Origin: Dickeya poaceiphila | GTDB taxonomy: Bacteria; Pseudomonadota; Gammaproteobacteria; Enterobacterales; Enterobacteriaceae | DNA: 64,000 nt | Direction: 5' to 3' | NCBI RefSeq assembly: GCF_007858975.2 | Contig: NZ_CP042220.2 | Coordinates: 2,480,001-2,544,000 of the forward strand | Shown here: one piece after another, positions 35,795-46,902 of the stretch | Layout: each line of letters begins with the position of its first letter | Numbering within the stretch: position 1 is the first letter of the stretch | Made by a program: the position numbers and the translations under genes | Notes under the pieces: model-generated | The model's database searches: none | Seen by the model: the letters and a program-made list of their open reading frames with translations, nothing else | Told to the model about the DNA's origin: nothing

Positions 35795-35950
35795 ATGTGT
35801 TTACCGTTAGTTGCGCTCTCTATTTCTACCTTGTACGAAGGGTACGTATGGCGGACTAACGCTGTGCTGGGGTTGTTGCTGATTCTGGCAGGCAACGCGG
35901 TGATGTTTTATCGCCCCCGGCGGCAACCGGAGGCGAAAGCGGCAGTGTAG
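35795..35950 (+). pseudogene. C-terminal remnant of an EamA/DMT transporter
   Basis: The 51-codon frame encodes A-L-S-I-S-T-L-Y-E-G-Y-x-W and then a single hydrophobic helix, L-G-L-L-L-I-L-A-G-N-A-V-M, followed by R-P-R-R. This matches the last helix of drug/metabolite transporter (EamA) proteins, whose members are near 290 residues. The rest of the gene is missing and the frame upstream is closed by TGA-TAA. It ends four bases before the convergent rhlE stop. A short functional peptide cannot be excluded, but decay of a DMT gene is the simplest reading. Confidence 0.6.
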
Positions 35951-35954
35951 GATA

Positions 35955-37319
35955 TTACTGACCACTGGCTGGTTTGCGCGGCGCTCGCCGACGGGCGGGT
36001 TGTCCTTCCGGACGGCCCGTCGGACGCGCGGCACCCTCACGGCGCGGCTGGTGGGGACGATCTCCCTGCGAACGCCCGGCGGCACGCTCACTTTGCGGTC
36101 GCTCGCCCTGACGCGGCGCCCCGCCGCGACTGCCACGCCCACCTTGTCGGCCATTCTGGATCGGTTCGGCCTTGATGGTCGGGTCCGGTTCGTAACCCGC
36201 AATCGCAATACGCGGGATTTCCCGCTTTAACAGACGTTCGATGTCGCGCAATAGTTTATGCTCATCGACGCATACCAATGACAACGCCTCACCGGTAGAG
36301 GCCGCCCGACCAGTACGGCCAATACGGTGCACATAATCTTCCGGCACATTCGGCAGTTCATAGTTCACGACATGCGGCAGTTGGTCGATATCCAATCCAC
36401 GAGCCGCGATATCGGTCGCCACCAGCACCCGAATCTCGCCGTCCTTGAAATTAGCCAGCGCACGGGTACGCGCCCCCTGGCTCTTGTTGCCGTGGATAGC
36501 GGCGGCAGTGATGCCGTCTTTGTTCAGTTGTTCCGCCAGATGGTTGGCACCGTGCTTGGTACGGGTAAACACCAGCACCTGCTGCCAATTGTGTTTACCA
36601 ATCAGGTGCGACAACAGTTCGCGCTTGCGTTTTTTGTCCACAAAGTGCACGTGCTGGGTCACCAGCTCGGACGGAGTATTGCGGCGCACCACTTCCACCG
36701 AAGCCGGGTTATCAAGCAACTTGCCGGCCAGTTCTTTGATTTCATCAGAGAACGTAGCGGAAAACAGCAGGTTCTGCCGTTTCGGCGGCAACTTCGCCAG
36801 TACCCGACGGATATCGTGGATAAAGCCCATGTCCAACATGCGATCCGCTTCATCCAGCACCAGAATTTCCACCTGAGACAAGTCAACCGCGTTCTGGTGT
36901 TCCAAATCCAGCAGACGACCCGGCGTGGCAATCAGAATATCGACGCCGCCACGCAGCTTCATCATCTGCGGATTAATGCTGACGCCGCCGAACACCACCA
37001 GCGAGCGCAGACGCAGATACTTGCTGTACGCCAGCACGTTTTCGCCGATCTGTGCGGCCAGTTCACGGGTTGGCGTCAGGATCAACGCCCGTACCGGACG
37101 GCGGCCTTTCGCCATCACAGGGCGTTCACTCAGCAATTGCAGCAACGGCAGCGTGAAACCCGCGGTTTTACCGGTTCCGGTCTGGGCGCTGGCCATCAGG
37201 TCGCGCCCTTCCAGCACTACCGGAATCGCCTGACGCTGAACCGGCGTCGGCTCACGATAGCCCTGCTCTTCCACAGCGCGCAAAATATCGGCACTCAGAC
37301 CGAGAGATTCAAAAGACAT
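35955..37319 (-). CDS. rhlE: ATP-dependent RNA helicase RhlE
   Basis: The 454-residue protein is a DEAD-box helicase: Q motif ([10 protein letters not shown]), A-Q-T-G-T-G-K-T (residues 44-51), D-E-A-D near 155 ([13 protein letters not shown]), S-A-T near 187 and H-R-I-G-R-T-G-R near 328. The C-terminal tail after residue 385 is Arg/Gly/Pro-rich, which binds RNA. RhlE acts on ribosome assembly and mRNA decay. The order rhlE then ybhG matches E. coli, but the cecR gene that normally sits between them is missing. Confidence 0.94.
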   Translation of the reverse strand: MSFESLGLSADILRAVEEQGYREPTPVQRQAIPVVLEGRDLMASAQTGTGKTAGFTLPLLQLLSERPVMAKGRRPVRALILTPTRELAAQIGENVLAYSKYLRLRSLVVFGGVSINPQMMKLRGGVDILIATPGRLLDLEHQNAVDLSQVEILVLDEADRMLDMGFIHDIRRVLAKLPPKRQNLLFSATFSDEIKELAGKLLDNPASVEVVRRNTPSELVTQHVHFVDKKRKRELLSHLIGKHNWQQVLVFTRTKHGANHLAEQLNKDGITAAAIHGNKSQGARTRALANFKDGEIRVLVATDIAARGLDIDQLPHVVNYELPNVPEDYVHRIGRTGRAASTGEALSLVCVDEHKLLRDIERLLKREIPRIAIAGYEPDPTIKAEPIQNGRQGGRGSRGGAPRQGERPQSERAAGRSQGDRPHQPRREGAARPTGRPEGQPARRRAPRKPASGQ

Positions 37320-37780
37320 AACGAGAACAACTCCAGATTCACCCTACCCGATATCTACCGGTGCAGTTTTTAGGGTGACGACAGATGGAGTAACGCTGAG
37401 TCGGCATCTATATACCGCACAACGCTGACTCCAGATGAATGGGCACAAACTACGGTGCATGACTGCGCGCGATTATAACAGAAAATCGCCTGTCCAAGGA
37501 ATTTTTATCTGTCGATCACATTTAATCCTCTGCATTGTGCGCAAAATGGTTCTGCGCTTTTGTATATCAAGCAGTTACTGATTAAGACCAGCGGATTCAT
37601 CCATCACAACGCCAGCGGATATCTGCGTAGAATCCTCCCACTTTCAGGTCGAACGCGGCAATCTGTTGAACAAGGCATTATTCTTAACTCTTAGAGCGAG
37701 AGCGATGCCATCGTCTATGTGGGATCGACAATCACGATATTAATGGCACGAACAGGACGCAGGAGCATATCGGGAGCGCT
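37320..37780. other. rhlE-ybhG divergent region lacking cecR
   Basis: Nothing like a TetR-type gene is seen in this 460-base gap, although E. coli has cecR (ybiH) here. A directly repeated AACGCTGA occurs at about 37392 and 37423, and the region supplies promoters for both rhlE and ybhG. Confidence 0.5.
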
Positions 37781-38785
37781 ATGAATAAGAAAACAGGGTT
37801 ATGGCTGGTGCTGGTGGTCATTGCTATCGCCGCCGCCGGTTATGGCCTGATAAAACAACGGAATCAACAGGCCATGCCGTTGACGCTGTATGGCAATGTA
37901 GATATCCGCAGCGTCAATCTGGGGTTCCGGGTTGGCGGACGACTGGCAAGTCTGAATGTGGATGAAGGGGATGTTATCCAGCCGGGACAACTGTTAGCCA
38001 GGCTGGATAGTGCACCGTTGCAAAACGCGCTGCAACAGGCGAAAGCCAATGTTGCCAGTGCACAGGCACAACTGGCGCTGTTGCAGGCAGGCTACCGCAG
38101 CGAGGAAATCGCCCAGGTGCATTCACAACTGGAACAGGCACAGGCCGCTTACGACTACGCCAACAGTTTCTACCAACGTCAGCTTGGCTTGTGGAAACAG
38201 CACACCCTTGCCACCAATACGCTGGAAGACGCTCGATCTACCCGTAATCAGGCGCAAGCCGCGTTGCAGGCAGCACGGCAAAAACTGAGCCAGTATCAAC
38301 GCGGTAACCGCCCGCAGGAAATCGCCGCTGCCGAAGCCGCGCTGGCGCAAGCACAAGCTGCCGAAGCGCAGGCTCAGCTAAATGTGCAGGATACGCGCCT
38401 GTATGCGCCCTCTCCCGGCGTGATCCTGACGCGTGCTGCTGAAGCCGGCACCATGCTGAACGCCGGCGGCACCGTATTTACCCTGTCGTTAACGCAACCG
38501 GTCTGGATTCGCGCCTACGTCAGTGAAACCCAGCTAGGCCGCGCCGCGCCGGGGCGCGAGGTGCTGATTTACACCGACAGCCGCCCGAATAGCCCCTATC
38601 ACGGCAAAATTGGTTTTGTATCGCCCAGCGCCGAATTTACGCCCAAAAACGTCGAAACCACGGAGTTACGCACCGATCTGGTCTATCGGTTACGCATCAT
38701 CGTTAACGATGCAGACGATGGTCTGCGTCAGGGAATGCCGGTGACACTCACGCTGGCGCAGGACAATGCTTTCCATGACCGATGA
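37781..38785 (+). CDS. ybhG: YbhG, HlyD-family periplasmic adaptor
   Basis: The 334-residue protein follows E. coli YbhG: a short N-terminal membrane anchor ([14 protein letters not shown]), [19 protein letters not shown] barrel-sandwich strand, a long Ala/Gln-rich coiled-coil hairpin (about residues 85-205), then G-G-T-V-F-T-L-S-L and F-V-S-P-x-A-E-F-T-P-K. It links the inner-membrane ABC parts to an outer-membrane channel. Its last 11 bases overlap ybhF. The ybhGFSR operon is tied to export of cephalosporins and other compounds and, in E. coli, is controlled by CecR. Confidence 0.93.
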   Translation: MNKKTGLWLVLVVIAIAAAGYGLIKQRNQQAMPLTLYGNVDIRSVNLGFRVGGRLASLNVDEGDVIQPGQLLARLDSAPLQNALQQAKANVASAQAQLALLQAGYRSEEIAQVHSQLEQAQAAYDYANSFYQRQLGLWKQHTLATNTLEDARSTRNQAQAALQAARQKLSQYQRGNRPQEIAAAEAALAQAQAAEAQAQLNVQDTRLYAPSPGVILTRAAEAGTMLNAGGTVFTLSLTQPVWIRAYVSETQLGRAAPGREVLIYTDSRPNSPYHGKIGFVSPSAEFTPKNVETTELRTDLVYRLRIIVNDADDGLRQGMPVTLTLAQDNAFHDR

Positions 38786-40526
38786 CACACCATTGATTCG
38801 CCTTGATGCGCTGGAAAAACGCTTCGCTGGTCAGGCAAAACCGGCGCTGGCGCAGTTGAGCGCTGAAATTCGCGCCGGTGCGGTTACCGGGCTGATAGGG
38901 CCGGACGGCGCAGGCAAAACCACCTTGATGCGGATGCTGGCCGGACTGCTGACGCCGAGCGCAGGCACCCTTCGGGTGCTGGGGCTTGACCCGATAGCCG
39001 ATGACCGTCAGTTACACGCGCGACTTGGCTATATGCCGCAAAAATTTGGCCTGTATGAAGACCTTACGGTGATGGAAAACCTGACGCTGTATGCCGACCT
39101 GCGCGGCATCACCGGTGACACCCGGCGCACTACCTTTGATCGGCTGTTGCAGTTTACCGACCTCACGCGTTTCACCACCCGGCTGGCAGGCAAACTCTCT
39201 GGCGGCATGAAACAAAAGCTGGGGCTGGCCTGTACCCTGCTGGGGCAACCCAGCGTACTGCTGCTGGATGAACCGGGAGTCGGCGTTGACCCCATTTCCC
39301 GCCGCGAGTTATGGCGCATGGTACATGAACTGGCAGACGACGGTATGCTGATCCTCTGGAGCACCTCCTATCTGGATGAGGCGGAACAGTGCCGCGACGT
39401 GTTGCTGCTCAACGAGGGGGAAGTGCTCTATCGGGGCGCGCCCGCCGACCTGACGCAACAAATGGCGGGCCGTTGTATTCTGCTCGACCAGCCGGGTAGC
39501 AATCATCGCCGCCTGCTGCAACAGGCGCTGCGCCAACCGCAGGTGAGCGACGGCGTCATTCAGGGGCGCTATGTGCGGCTGATTCTGAAACCGCAGGCGG
39601 ATCGACACACCCTGCTGCACACCCTCGGCCTGCCGCCGGAAAGCGCACAAAATACCGCGCCGCGTTTTGAAGATGCATTCATCGACCTGCTGGGTGGCGG
39701 CCCTGACGCTACTTCATCGCTGGCGGCTATCCTGCCGCAACGCGACACTCACTGCGGAGAAACGGTGATCGAAGCCCGTAACCTGACAAAAAAGTTCGGC
39801 GATTTCGCGGCCACTGACCGGGTGAACTTTCAGGTCCGTCGTGGTGAAATCTTCGGGCTGCTGGGGCCAAACGGTGCCGGTAAATCCACCACCTTTCGTA
39901 TGATGTGCGGCCTGCTGACGCCAACCGACGGTCAGGCGCTGGTGCTGGATATGGATCTCAAAACCCGTTCTGGCCGGGCGCGCCAGCATCTTGGCTACAT
40001 GGCGCAGAAATTTTCGCTGTACGGCAACCTGACCGTGGAACAGAACCTGCGCTTTTTTTCCGGTGTTTACGGCCTGCGTGGTCAGCGCCAGCAAGATAAA
40101 GTGAACCGCATGGCGCAGGCGTTCAACTTTCATCCCATTTTCCAGCAGACGCCGGATGCCCTACCGCTCGGTTTTCGCCAGCGGCTGGCGCTGGCCTGCG
40201 CGCTGATGCACGAACCGGACATCCTGTTTCTTGACGAACCCACCTCCGGCGTTGACCCGTTTACCCGTCGGGAGTTCTGGCAGCACATTAACGGCATGGT
40301 AGACAAAGGCGTCACGGTTATGGTCACGACCCACTTTATGGACGAAGCCGAATACTGCGACCGCATCGGACTGGTGTATCGTGGTCGGATCATCGCCAGC
40401 GGTACGCCGGACGACCTCAAGCGCCAGGCCGCCTGTGACGACACGCCGGAGCCGACCATGGAGCAAGCGTTTATCACACTGGTACAGGCGTATGATCGGG
40501 AGACGGCTGATGCCACAACACATTGA
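38775..40526 (+). CDS. ybhF: YbhF, double ATPase of the YbhFSR exporter
   Basis: The protein is 583 residues from the ATG at 38775 (the ATG at 38766 adds three residues absent in E. coli). It holds two complete ABC ATPase domains: Walker [10 protein letters not shown] and, in the second half, G-P-N-G-A-G-K-S-T; signatures L-S-G-G-M-K-Q-K in the first and L-G-F-R-Q-R in the second, which lacks the usual L-S-G-G. Walker B motifs are L-L-L-D-E-P-G and L-F-L-D-E-P-T-S-G. It energises YbhS/YbhR and the YbhG adaptor. It overlaps ybhG and ybhS. Confidence 0.93.
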   Translation: MTDDTPLIRLDALEKRFAGQAKPALAQLSAEIRAGAVTGLIGPDGAGKTTLMRMLAGLLTPSAGTLRVLGLDPIADDRQLHARLGYMPQKFGLYEDLTVMENLTLYADLRGITGDTRRTTFDRLLQFTDLTRFTTRLAGKLSGGMKQKLGLACTLLGQPSVLLLDEPGVGVDPISRRELWRMVHELADDGMLILWSTSYLDEAEQCRDVLLLNEGEVLYRGAPADLTQQMAGRCILLDQPGSNHRRLLQQALRQPQVSDGVIQGRYVRLILKPQADRHTLLHTLGLPPESAQNTAPRFEDAFIDLLGGGPDATSSLAAILPQRDTHCGETVIEARNLTKKFGDFAATDRVNFQVRRGEIFGLLGPNGAGKSTTFRMMCGLLTPTDGQALVLDMDLKTRSGRARQHLGYMAQKFSLYGNLTVEQNLRFFSGVYGLRGQRQQDKVNRMAQAFNFHPIFQQTPDALPLGFRQRLALACALMHEPDILFLDEPTSGVDPFTRREFWQHINGMVDKGVTVMVTTHFMDEAEYCDRIGLVYRGRIIASGTPDDLKRQAACDDTPEPTMEQAFITLVQAYDRETADATTH

Positions 40527-41655
40527 TGATCAGCGTTTTTCCTGGCGACGGCTGCGAGCGCTATGTCTGAAGGAAACCCGTCAGATTCTGCGCGATCCCA
40601 GTAGCGCGCTGATTGCGTTTGTCATCCCATTGTTGCTGCTGTTTATTTTCGGTTATGGCATCAACCTTGACTCCAGCCGCCTGAATGTCGGCATACTGAT
40701 GGAACAGCACAGCGCTGAAGCCGACAGCCTGGCGCGCGCCTTTACCGGATCGCCGTTTATGGATGTCACCCTTAGCGATAACCGACCGGCGCTGATCGAA
40801 CGGATGCAGGCCGGGCAGATCCGCGGACTGATCGTCATCCCGGCTGATTTCGCCAGACGGCTGGCACACCCGCAAGACCGCGCACCGATTCAGGTCATTA
40901 CCGATGGCAGCGAACCCAATACCGCGCAGTTCGTACAGGGCTACGCGCAAGGAGTGTGGCAACTCTGGCAGCAACAGTATGCGCAAGACCATGGTGGCCG
41001 CTACCAACCGCTGATTGAGGTACAGACTCGCTACTGGTTCAACGCCGCCGCCATCAGCCAACACTTCATCATCCCCGGCGCCATCACCATCATCATGACG
41101 GTGATCGGCGCGATTCTGACCTCGCTGGTGATCGCCCGCGAGTGGGAACGGGGCACCATGGAAGCACTGTTGTCAACCCAGGTTACCCGTGTCGAACTGC
41201 TGCTCACCAAATTGCTCCCTTATTACGTGCTGGGCATGATAGCCATGGTGCTGTGTGTGGTGGTGGCGGTGTTTGTGCTGGGCGTGCCTTATCGTGGTTC
41301 GCTATGGCTGCTGTGTGGCCTGAGTAGCCTGTTTCTCGCCAGTACGCTGGGCATGGGGTTGCTGATTTCTACCCTGACCCGCAATCAGTTCAACGCGGCG
41401 ATGGTAGCGCTCAATGCCGCGTTTCTGCCTGCGGTGATGTTGTCCGGGTTTATTTTTGAGATCCACAGTATGCCGGTGCTGGTGCAGGCGGTGTCGTACC
41501 TGATCCCCGCCCGCTATTTCGTCAGCACGCTGCAAACGCTGTTTCTGGCCGGGAACATCGGTAGCGTATTGCTGATGAACCTGCTGTTTTTGATAACGTC
41601 CGCAGTATTTTTCATTGGCCTGACGGCCTGGAAAACCCCTCGCCGGCTCGATTAG
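40510..41655 (+). CDS. ybhS: YbhS, ABC-2 type exporter permease
   Basis: The protein is 381 residues from the ATG at 40510, which overlaps the end of ybhF by 17 bases; the long frame to 40381 is a shadow. It has an N-terminal helix ([16 protein letters not shown]), a large periplasmic loop and five helices in the second half, with the ABC-2 signature region [12 protein letters not shown] near residue 215. It is half of the membrane channel, paired with YbhR. Confidence 0.92.
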   Translation: MPQHIDDQRFSWRRLRALCLKETRQILRDPSSALIAFVIPLLLLFIFGYGINLDSSRLNVGILMEQHSAEADSLARAFTGSPFMDVTLSDNRPALIERMQAGQIRGLIVIPADFARRLAHPQDRAPIQVITDGSEPNTAQFVQGYAQGVWQLWQQQYAQDHGGRYQPLIEVQTRYWFNAAAISQHFIIPGAITIIMTVIGAILTSLVIAREWERGTMEALLSTQVTRVELLLTKLLPYYVLGMIAMVLCVVVAVFVLGVPYRGSLWLLCGLSSLFLASTLGMGLLISTLTRNQFNAAMVALNAAFLPAVMLSGFIFEIHSMPVLVQAVSYLIPARYFVSTLQTLFLAGNIGSVLLMNLLFLITSAVFFIGLTAWKTPRRLD

Positions 41656-41719
41656 GTCAGGGAAATCTGTTGTTGGGAAGTGCCGAACGGATGCCGGCAT
41701 ACTGAGAGAGAAGAAAAGT

Positions 41720-42826
41720 ATGTTACACCGCTTGTGGACGCTTATCCGCAAAGAGCTTCAGTCATTGCTGCGCGAGCCGCAAACGCGCGCCATTCTGGTG
41801 TTGCCGGTGCTGTTACAGGTACTGCTGTTCCCGTTTGCCGCCACACTGGACGTCACCGACGCCACACTCGCTATTTACAACGAGGACAATGGCCCCGCCT
41901 CGGTGGAACTAACGGAGCGTTTCGCCAGCGCCAGCGCTTTTTCGCGGGTCATCATGCTGCATAGCCCACAGGACATCGCCCCCACGATTGATAATCAACG
42001 GGCGCTGCTGCTGGCGCGCTTTCCCCCCGATTTCTCCCGTCAGTTGGCTGGCGGCACGCCGACCCGCATCCAGCTTCTGCTTGACGGGCGCCACTCCAAC
42101 AGCGCCCAGATCGCCGCTCGTTATATCCAGCAGATAGTGCAGGATTACCAGCAGGAACAGCTAAACGACCCGACACTGACGCACCAGAGCGACTTAGTGA
42201 TCCGCCACTGGTACAACCCGAATCTGGACTACAAATGGTTTGTGGTGCCGTCGCTGGTGGCGTTGATCACCACCATTGGCGTATTGATCGTCACCGCGCT
42301 GTCGGTGGCGCGCGAACGGGAACAAGGGACGCTGGAGCAGTTGCTGGTTTCACCACTTTCTACCGGGCAAATCTTCATCGGCAAGGCGGTCCCGGCGCTG
42401 ATTGTCGCCACCGTTCAGGCCAGTATCGTGCTGGCAGCCGGCATCCTTGCTTACCGTATTCCGTTTTCCGGCTCGTTACTGCTGTTTTACCTCAGTATGC
42501 TGGTGTATGGATTATCGCTGGTGGGGTTCGGGCTGCTGATTTCTGCGTTCTGCGCCACCCAGCAACAGGCATTTATCGGCGTATTTGTCTTCGTGATGCC
42601 CGCCATTCTGCTCTCCGGCTATGTGTCGCCCGTCGAAAACATGCCGTTATGGCTGCAACAGCTTACCTGGGTTAATCCCGTGCGCCATTTCACCGACATA
42701 ACCAAACAGATCTATCTGAAAAATGCCAGCCTGACTGTCATCTGGCGTGGGATATGGCCGCTACTGGCGATTACCGCCACCACCGGCAGCACGGCTTACG
42801 CCCTGTTTCGGCGCAAGATTGGCTAA
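41720..42826 (+). CDS. ybhR: YbhR, ABC-2 type exporter permease
   Basis: The 368-residue protein has the same length as E. coli YbhR. It shows an N-terminal helix ([16 protein letters not shown]), a soluble periplasmic loop, then five helices with [14 protein letters not shown] near residue 200 and V-G-F-G-L-L-I-S. It dimerises with YbhS in the export channel. The gap after ybhS is 64 bases. Confidence 0.93.
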   Translation: MLHRLWTLIRKELQSLLREPQTRAILVLPVLLQVLLFPFAATLDVTDATLAIYNEDNGPASVELTERFASASAFSRVIMLHSPQDIAPTIDNQRALLLARFPPDFSRQLAGGTPTRIQLLLDGRHSNSAQIAARYIQQIVQDYQQEQLNDPTLTHQSDLVIRHWYNPNLDYKWFVVPSLVALITTIGVLIVTALSVAREREQGTLEQLLVSPLSTGQIFIGKAVPALIVATVQASIVLAAGILAYRIPFSGSLLLFYLSMLVYGLSLVGFGLLISAFCATQQQAFIGVFVFVMPAILLSGYVSPVENMPLWLQQLTWVNPVRHFTDITKQIYLKNASLTVIWRGIWPLLAITATTGSTAYALFRRKIG

Positions 42827-42915
42827 TTTTTCATCGCCACCTGTATCCGGCGTCAACGACGTCTTGTCAAACACTGACTACACTGATTTCAGCTACCTGA
42901 GAACGAGGGAAAACA

Positions 42916-43686
42916 ATGGATACCGTCTCGCAGCCGTCATTAGGGTTTTCTTTCACTGTGCTGACCATCAATACTCACAAAGGGTTCAGCGCACTCAATC
43001 GCCGTTTCATCCTGCCTGAGCTGCGTGATGCCGTACGTTCGGTTTCCGCCGATATCGTGTGTTTGCAGGAGGTGCTGGGGCGCCACTCCACTCACCCATT
43101 GCAGGTGGAGCACTGGCCGGATACCCCGCACTACGAATTTCTGGCCGAAACCATGTGGAACGATTACGCCTACGGGCGTAACGCTGTCTACCCGGAAGGC
43201 GAGCATGGTAACGCGGTGCTGTCGCATTTCCCGATTTTCAGCTATCGCAATCTGGACGTGTCGGTGTCCGAAAAGGCAAGACGCGCCATTCTGCATTGTG
43301 TGCTGAAAGTCCCTAACCGGGATTTGCATATTCACGTGGTGTGCGTGCACATGGGGCTGACCGCCTCGCATCGGCGGCAGCAATTGGCGCTCTTGTGTGA
43401 CCTGCTGGCCACGCTACCCACTGATGCGCCGTTGATTGTTGCCGGGGATTTCAATGACTGGCAAATGAAGGCCAGCACTCTGCTCAAACGCCGTGCTGGT
43501 CTGGAAGAGGTGTTCAGCCGCCATTTCGGCAAACCGCCGCGTACCTTTCCAGCACGTTTTCCATTGTTACGACTTGACCGCATCTACGTGCGCAACGCCC
43601 GCACCAGCGTACCGAAAATGCTGCCGTCCAGGCCATGGTCGCATCTGTCTGACCATGCGCCGCTGGCAGTGGAGATTCATTTGTGA
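42916..43686 (+). CDS. ybhP: YbhP, endonuclease/exonuclease/phosphatase-family protein
   Basis: The 256-residue protein has the EEP fold: L-T-I-N-T-H-K-G-F near the start, L-Q-E-V-L-G (Glu metal ligand, about residue 51), H-M-G-L and V-A-G-D-F-N-D-W near 180, ending [10 protein letters not shown] with the catalytic Asp-His. E. coli YbhP is similar and unassigned in function; it may be a phosphodiesterase. It overlaps clsB by four bases, which suggests lipid-related use. Confidence 0.88.
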   Translation: MDTVSQPSLGFSFTVLTINTHKGFSALNRRFILPELRDAVRSVSADIVCLQEVLGRHSTHPLQVEHWPDTPHYEFLAETMWNDYAYGRNAVYPEGEHGNAVLSHFPIFSYRNLDVSVSEKARRAILHCVLKVPNRDLHIHVVCVHMGLTASHRRQQLALLCDLLATLPTDAPLIVAGDFNDWQMKASTLLKRRAGLEEVFSRHFGKPPRTFPARFPLLRLDRIYVRNARTSVPKMLPSRPWSHLSDHAPLAVEIHL

Positions 43687-44900
43687 AAACCGAGTGGCGC
43701 GACGGCAATCAAATTGAACTGCTGGTGAATGGCGATGAATACTATCCCAGCGTGTTTAACGCTATCCGCCAGGCCCACAGCCGGGTAGTGCTGGAAACCT
43801 TTATCTGGTTTGAAGACAACGTTGGCTACGCGTTGCGAGAGGTATTGATTGAAGCAGCACAGCGCGGCGTCAGCATAGATGCCACCGCTGACGGCTATGG
43901 TTCACGCGACCTGTCGCCCGACTTTCTGTCGCCGATGGTGGAAGCCGGGGTACGTTTCCATTTTTACGATCCGCTCCCCTCTTTATTCGGCCTGCTGCGT
44001 ACCAATACCAATTTGTTTCGGCGGCTGCACCGTAAGATCGTGGTGGTGGATGGTCACACCGCCTGGATAGGCGGCATCAATTATTCCGCTGACCACCTGA
44101 ACGACTATGGCCCGGAGGCCAAGCAGGATTACGCCGTGAAAGTGCGTGGCCCGGTGGTGGACGATATCAACCGCTTTGTACTGGCGGCACTGGCACATGA
44201 TGAGGAGCCGCGCATCTGGTGGCGGCGACGTTTGCGCCGCCCGGCGCGTAATATCCCCCCCGGCAACGCACAGGCGCTATTTGTCTGGCGCGACAACGGC
44301 CTGCACCGCCGTGATATCGAACGTCAATACCTGCAAATGCTACGGCGAGCCAGACGTGAAGTGATTATCGCCAATGCCTATTTCTTTCCCGGCTATCGGT
44401 TATTGTGGGCAATGCGCAAGGCTGCTCGCCGGGGTGTACAGGTACGACTTATCATCCAGGGGCAACCGGATATGCCGATAGTTCTGATAGGCGCTCGATT
44501 GCTCTACCCGTGGCTGATAAACGCCGGGATAGCTATTTATGAATACCGCCGTCGGCCACTGCACGGCAAAGTCGCATTACAGGATGAACACGGGTCTACC
44601 GTCGGTTCCAGCAACCTGGACCCGCTCAGTCTGGCGCTCAATCTGGAAGCCAATCTGTTTATCAATGACCGGGACTTCAACCAGCAATTGCAGGACAACC
44701 TGCACCAGCTTATTCGTGAAGATTGCGTACAGGTTGACCCCGCACAACTACCGAAACGCTCATACTGGCAGGTGTTCAAAAGCATGGTGGTGTTTCATTT
44801 CCTGAAACGTTTCCCATCGATGGTCGGCTGGCTACCGGCGCACAGCCCACAGTTAACCCAGGTGGAGCGCACGCCAATGTATGACAACGACAGGAAATAG
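43683..44900 (+). CDS. clsB: Cardiolipin synthase B
   Basis: The 405-residue protein (E. coli ClsB is 413) has two phospholipase D HKD motifs: H-R-K-I-V-V-V-D near residue 115 and H-G-K-V-A-L-Q-D near 295. G-S-S-N-L-D-P follows the second. It makes cardiolipin from phosphatidylglycerol at the inner membrane; E. coli ClsB also forms phosphatidylglycerol. The ATGA overlap with ybhP couples the two. ybhN, which follows clsB in E. coli, is missing here. Confidence 0.94.
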   Translation: MKTEWRDGNQIELLVNGDEYYPSVFNAIRQAHSRVVLETFIWFEDNVGYALREVLIEAAQRGVSIDATADGYGSRDLSPDFLSPMVEAGVRFHFYDPLPSLFGLLRTNTNLFRRLHRKIVVVDGHTAWIGGINYSADHLNDYGPEAKQDYAVKVRGPVVDDINRFVLAALAHDEEPRIWWRRRLRRPARNIPPGNAQALFVWRDNGLHRRDIERQYLQMLRRARREVIIANAYFFPGYRLLWAMRKAARRGVQVRLIIQGQPDMPIVLIGARLLYPWLINAGIAIYEYRRRPLHGKVALQDEHGSTVGSSNLDPLSLALNLEANLFINDRDFNQQLQDNLHQLIREDCVQVDPAQLPKRSYWQVFKSMVVFHFLKRFPSMVGWLPAHSPQLTQVERTPMYDNDRK

Positions 44901-44908
44901 CAAAAAAA

Positions 44909-44930
44909 ACGGAGCCAATTGGCTCCGTTT
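44909..44930. terminator. Bidirectional terminator between clsB and ybhL
   Basis: AACGGAGCCAATTGGCTCCGTT (44909-44930) is a perfect 22-base palindrome with an A-run before it and TTTATC after. It serves the convergent clsB and ybhL. Confidence 0.9.
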
Positions 44931-44950
44931 ATCACTTATTATCATCACAC

Positions 44951-45661
44951 TCAGCGGCGGTTACCCAATAAACGCAGCAGCATCAGAAACAGGTTGATGA
45001 AGTCGAGATACAGCGTCAACGCGCCCATGATCGAGTACTTGCGGAAGTTATCCCGATCATCAACCGACAGCTCTTCACCGATGTTTTTCAGTTTCTGCGT
45101 GTCGTACGCGGTCAGGCCGACAAATACCAGCACGCCGATGTAGGTGATGGCAAGTTGTAACCCTTCGCTTTTCAGCCAGAAATTCACCAGCGTTGCCAGC
45201 AGGATGCCAATCAACGCCATAAACAACATACTGCCAAGACCGGTCAGGTCGCGTTTAGTGACATAACCGTACAAGCTCATCGCGCCGAACATCCCGGCGG
45301 TAATCACAAAGGTACTGGCAATGGATTCACCGGAGTAGACAATGAAAATGCTGGACAACGTCAGGCCGGTCAACGCGGAGTAAAGCATAAACAGCGTAGT
45401 GGCAACGCCGCCACTCAGACGGTGCACCATGCCGGACAACACAAACACCAGCCCTAATTGGGCGATCACCAGTCCATAAAAGGTAATTTTGCTGGAGAAC
45501 ACCATCTGCAACACCGCCGGGGTGTTGGCGGCGTACCAGGAAACAAACGCCGTCAGCAACAGGCCACAGGTCATCCAGCCATAGACCTGCGCCATATAGG
45601 TTTGCAGGCCTGCGCCAGCCTGCTGAACAATGGAACCATGAGAACGTGGAAATCGATCCAT
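44951..45661 (-). CDS. ybhL: YbhL, Bax inhibitor-1 family membrane protein
   Basis: The protein is 236 residues from the ATG at 45661 (M-D-R-F-P-R-S as in E. coli). It has seven predicted helices and the family blocks T-Y-M-A-Q-V-Y-G-W-M, M-L-Y-S-A-L-T-G-L-T-L-S-S-I-F, A-G-M-F-G-A-M-S and Y-D-T-Q-K-L-K near residue 195. BI-1 family proteins act as pH-gated calcium leak channels in bacteria. It stands alone, with a terminator in front. Confidence 0.94.
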   Translation of the reverse strand: MDRFPRSHGSIVQQAGAGLQTYMAQVYGWMTCGLLLTAFVSWYAANTPAVLQMVFSSKITFYGLVIAQLGLVFVLSGMVHRLSGGVATTLFMLYSALTGLTLSSIFIVYSGESIASTFVITAGMFGAMSLYGYVTKRDLTGLGSMLFMALIGILLATLVNFWLKSEGLQLAITYIGVLVFVGLTAYDTQKLKNIGEELSVDDRDNFRKYSIMGALTLYLDFINLFLMLLRLLGNRR

Positions 45662-45867
45662 GATGCAACCTTTTGCATGTAAGTGGAACAAACGGGCTTA
45701 ATGCCCACCTGCCTTTCAGCTTAACACAAAATGCTACACACGACGGGTAACGCTTCCTCAACAGCTATCGCAATTTCTTTACATGACGTAACAACGCAAC
45801 GCGTAATACCGAAAGGAATCACCGTGCCCGACATCATGCCGGACACAGATTAAGAAGGGGGGAATGC

Positions 45868-46902
45868 TTAATCCAGCCGGTGCGCTCGCCCTGCTACCGC
45901 CAGATGGACGCCGCAGCCAACCACGATCTCTTCCCGGCTGACGCTTTTTAGCTCAATCTCCTGCTGGCTATTCGTCATCCGCAGGCGCAGTGTGGATACA
46001 AATCCGGCAAACTCAATGGCCGTTACTACCGCCTGCGGCGTGCCGGATGGTTCGGCCAGCCTTATCTGAATCTGCTCTGGTCGCAGCATGATGCGCGCCC
46101 CGCCGGCAGACTGATTATCATCCACCGCCACATCACCCAGAACACAAGCGGCGCGACCCCCATTGAGCTGCGCCGGCAACACCAGCGTATCGCCGAGGAA
46201 CGCGGCAATACCTTCATCCGCCGGACGCAGATACAGCGACTGCGGCGACCCGACCTGCACCAACCGCCCCTGCCGCATCACCGCCACCTGGTCGGCGAAC
46301 GACAACGCTTCAGCCTGATCGTGGGTGACCAGAATTGACGCCACACCCGCTTCCGCCAGCAGCGCCGACACCGCCTGACGGGTAGCGGCACGCAGGCCGG
46401 TATCCAGCGCGGAAAACGGCTCATCCAGCAGCATTAACGCCGGACGTTGCGACAACGCGCGCGCCAGCGCCACCCGCTGTTGCTGACCGCCGGACAGTTC
46501 ATGCGGCCACAACGCCGCCAGCCGTGAGTCCAGCGACACCATCGCCATCAGTTCGTCGATGCGCCGCTGCTTATCCTGCTTGCTGCCCTCAAGCCCGAAA
46601 CCGATATTCTGCGCCACGGTAAAGTGCGGGAACAGTGCGCCATCCTGCGGTACAAAACCGATACCACGCAGGTGCGCAGGCACCCACTGATTCGCATCGG
46701 CCACAACGCGTGTTTGCAAACGCACGGTGCCTTTATCCGGCGCTTCAAAACCAGCGATGATACGCAGCAACGTGGTTTTACCAGAACCGGAGGGACCGAC
46801 AATCGCGGTACGGCTACCCGCTGCCACCTGCAAGTTGATGCCATCCAGCACCGTAACGGCGTTAAAAGATTTGCCGATGCCATAAAGTTCAAGCGTATTC
46901 AT
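45868..46902 (-). CDS. fbpC: Ferric iron ABC transporter ATPase (FbpC/SfuC type)
   Basis: The 344-residue protein has Walker [10 protein letters not shown] near residue 36, L-S-G-G-Q-Q-Q-R near 140 and Walker [13 protein letters not shown], and a C-terminal OB-like (TOBE) regulatory domain from about residue 240 with R-P-E-Q-I. This layout fits iron(III) importers. It overlaps fbpB by four bases and completes an ABC operon whose upstream region holds Fur-box-like sites. Confidence 0.9.
   Translation of the reverse strand: MNTLELYGIGKSFNAVTVLDGINLQVAAGSRTAIVGPSGSGKTTLLRIIAGFEAPDKGTVRLQTRVVADANQWVPAHLRGIGFVPQDGALFPHFTVAQNIGFGLEGSKQDKQRRIDELMAMVSLDSRLAALWPHELSGGQQQRVALARALSQRPALMLLDEPFSALDTGLRAATRQAVSALLAEAGVASILVTHDQAEALSFADQVAVMRQGRLVQVGSPQSLYLRPADEGIAAFLGDTLVLPAQLNGGRAACVLGDVAVDDNQSAGGARIMLRPEQIQIRLAEPSGTPQAVVTAIEFAGFVSTLRLRMTNSQQEIELKSVSREEIVVGCGVHLAVAGRAHRLD

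Noticed and set aside
45823..45845. Imperfect dyad after fbpC
   Set aside because: Arms of 11 bases have two mismatches and there is no T-run, so a terminator call is not supported.
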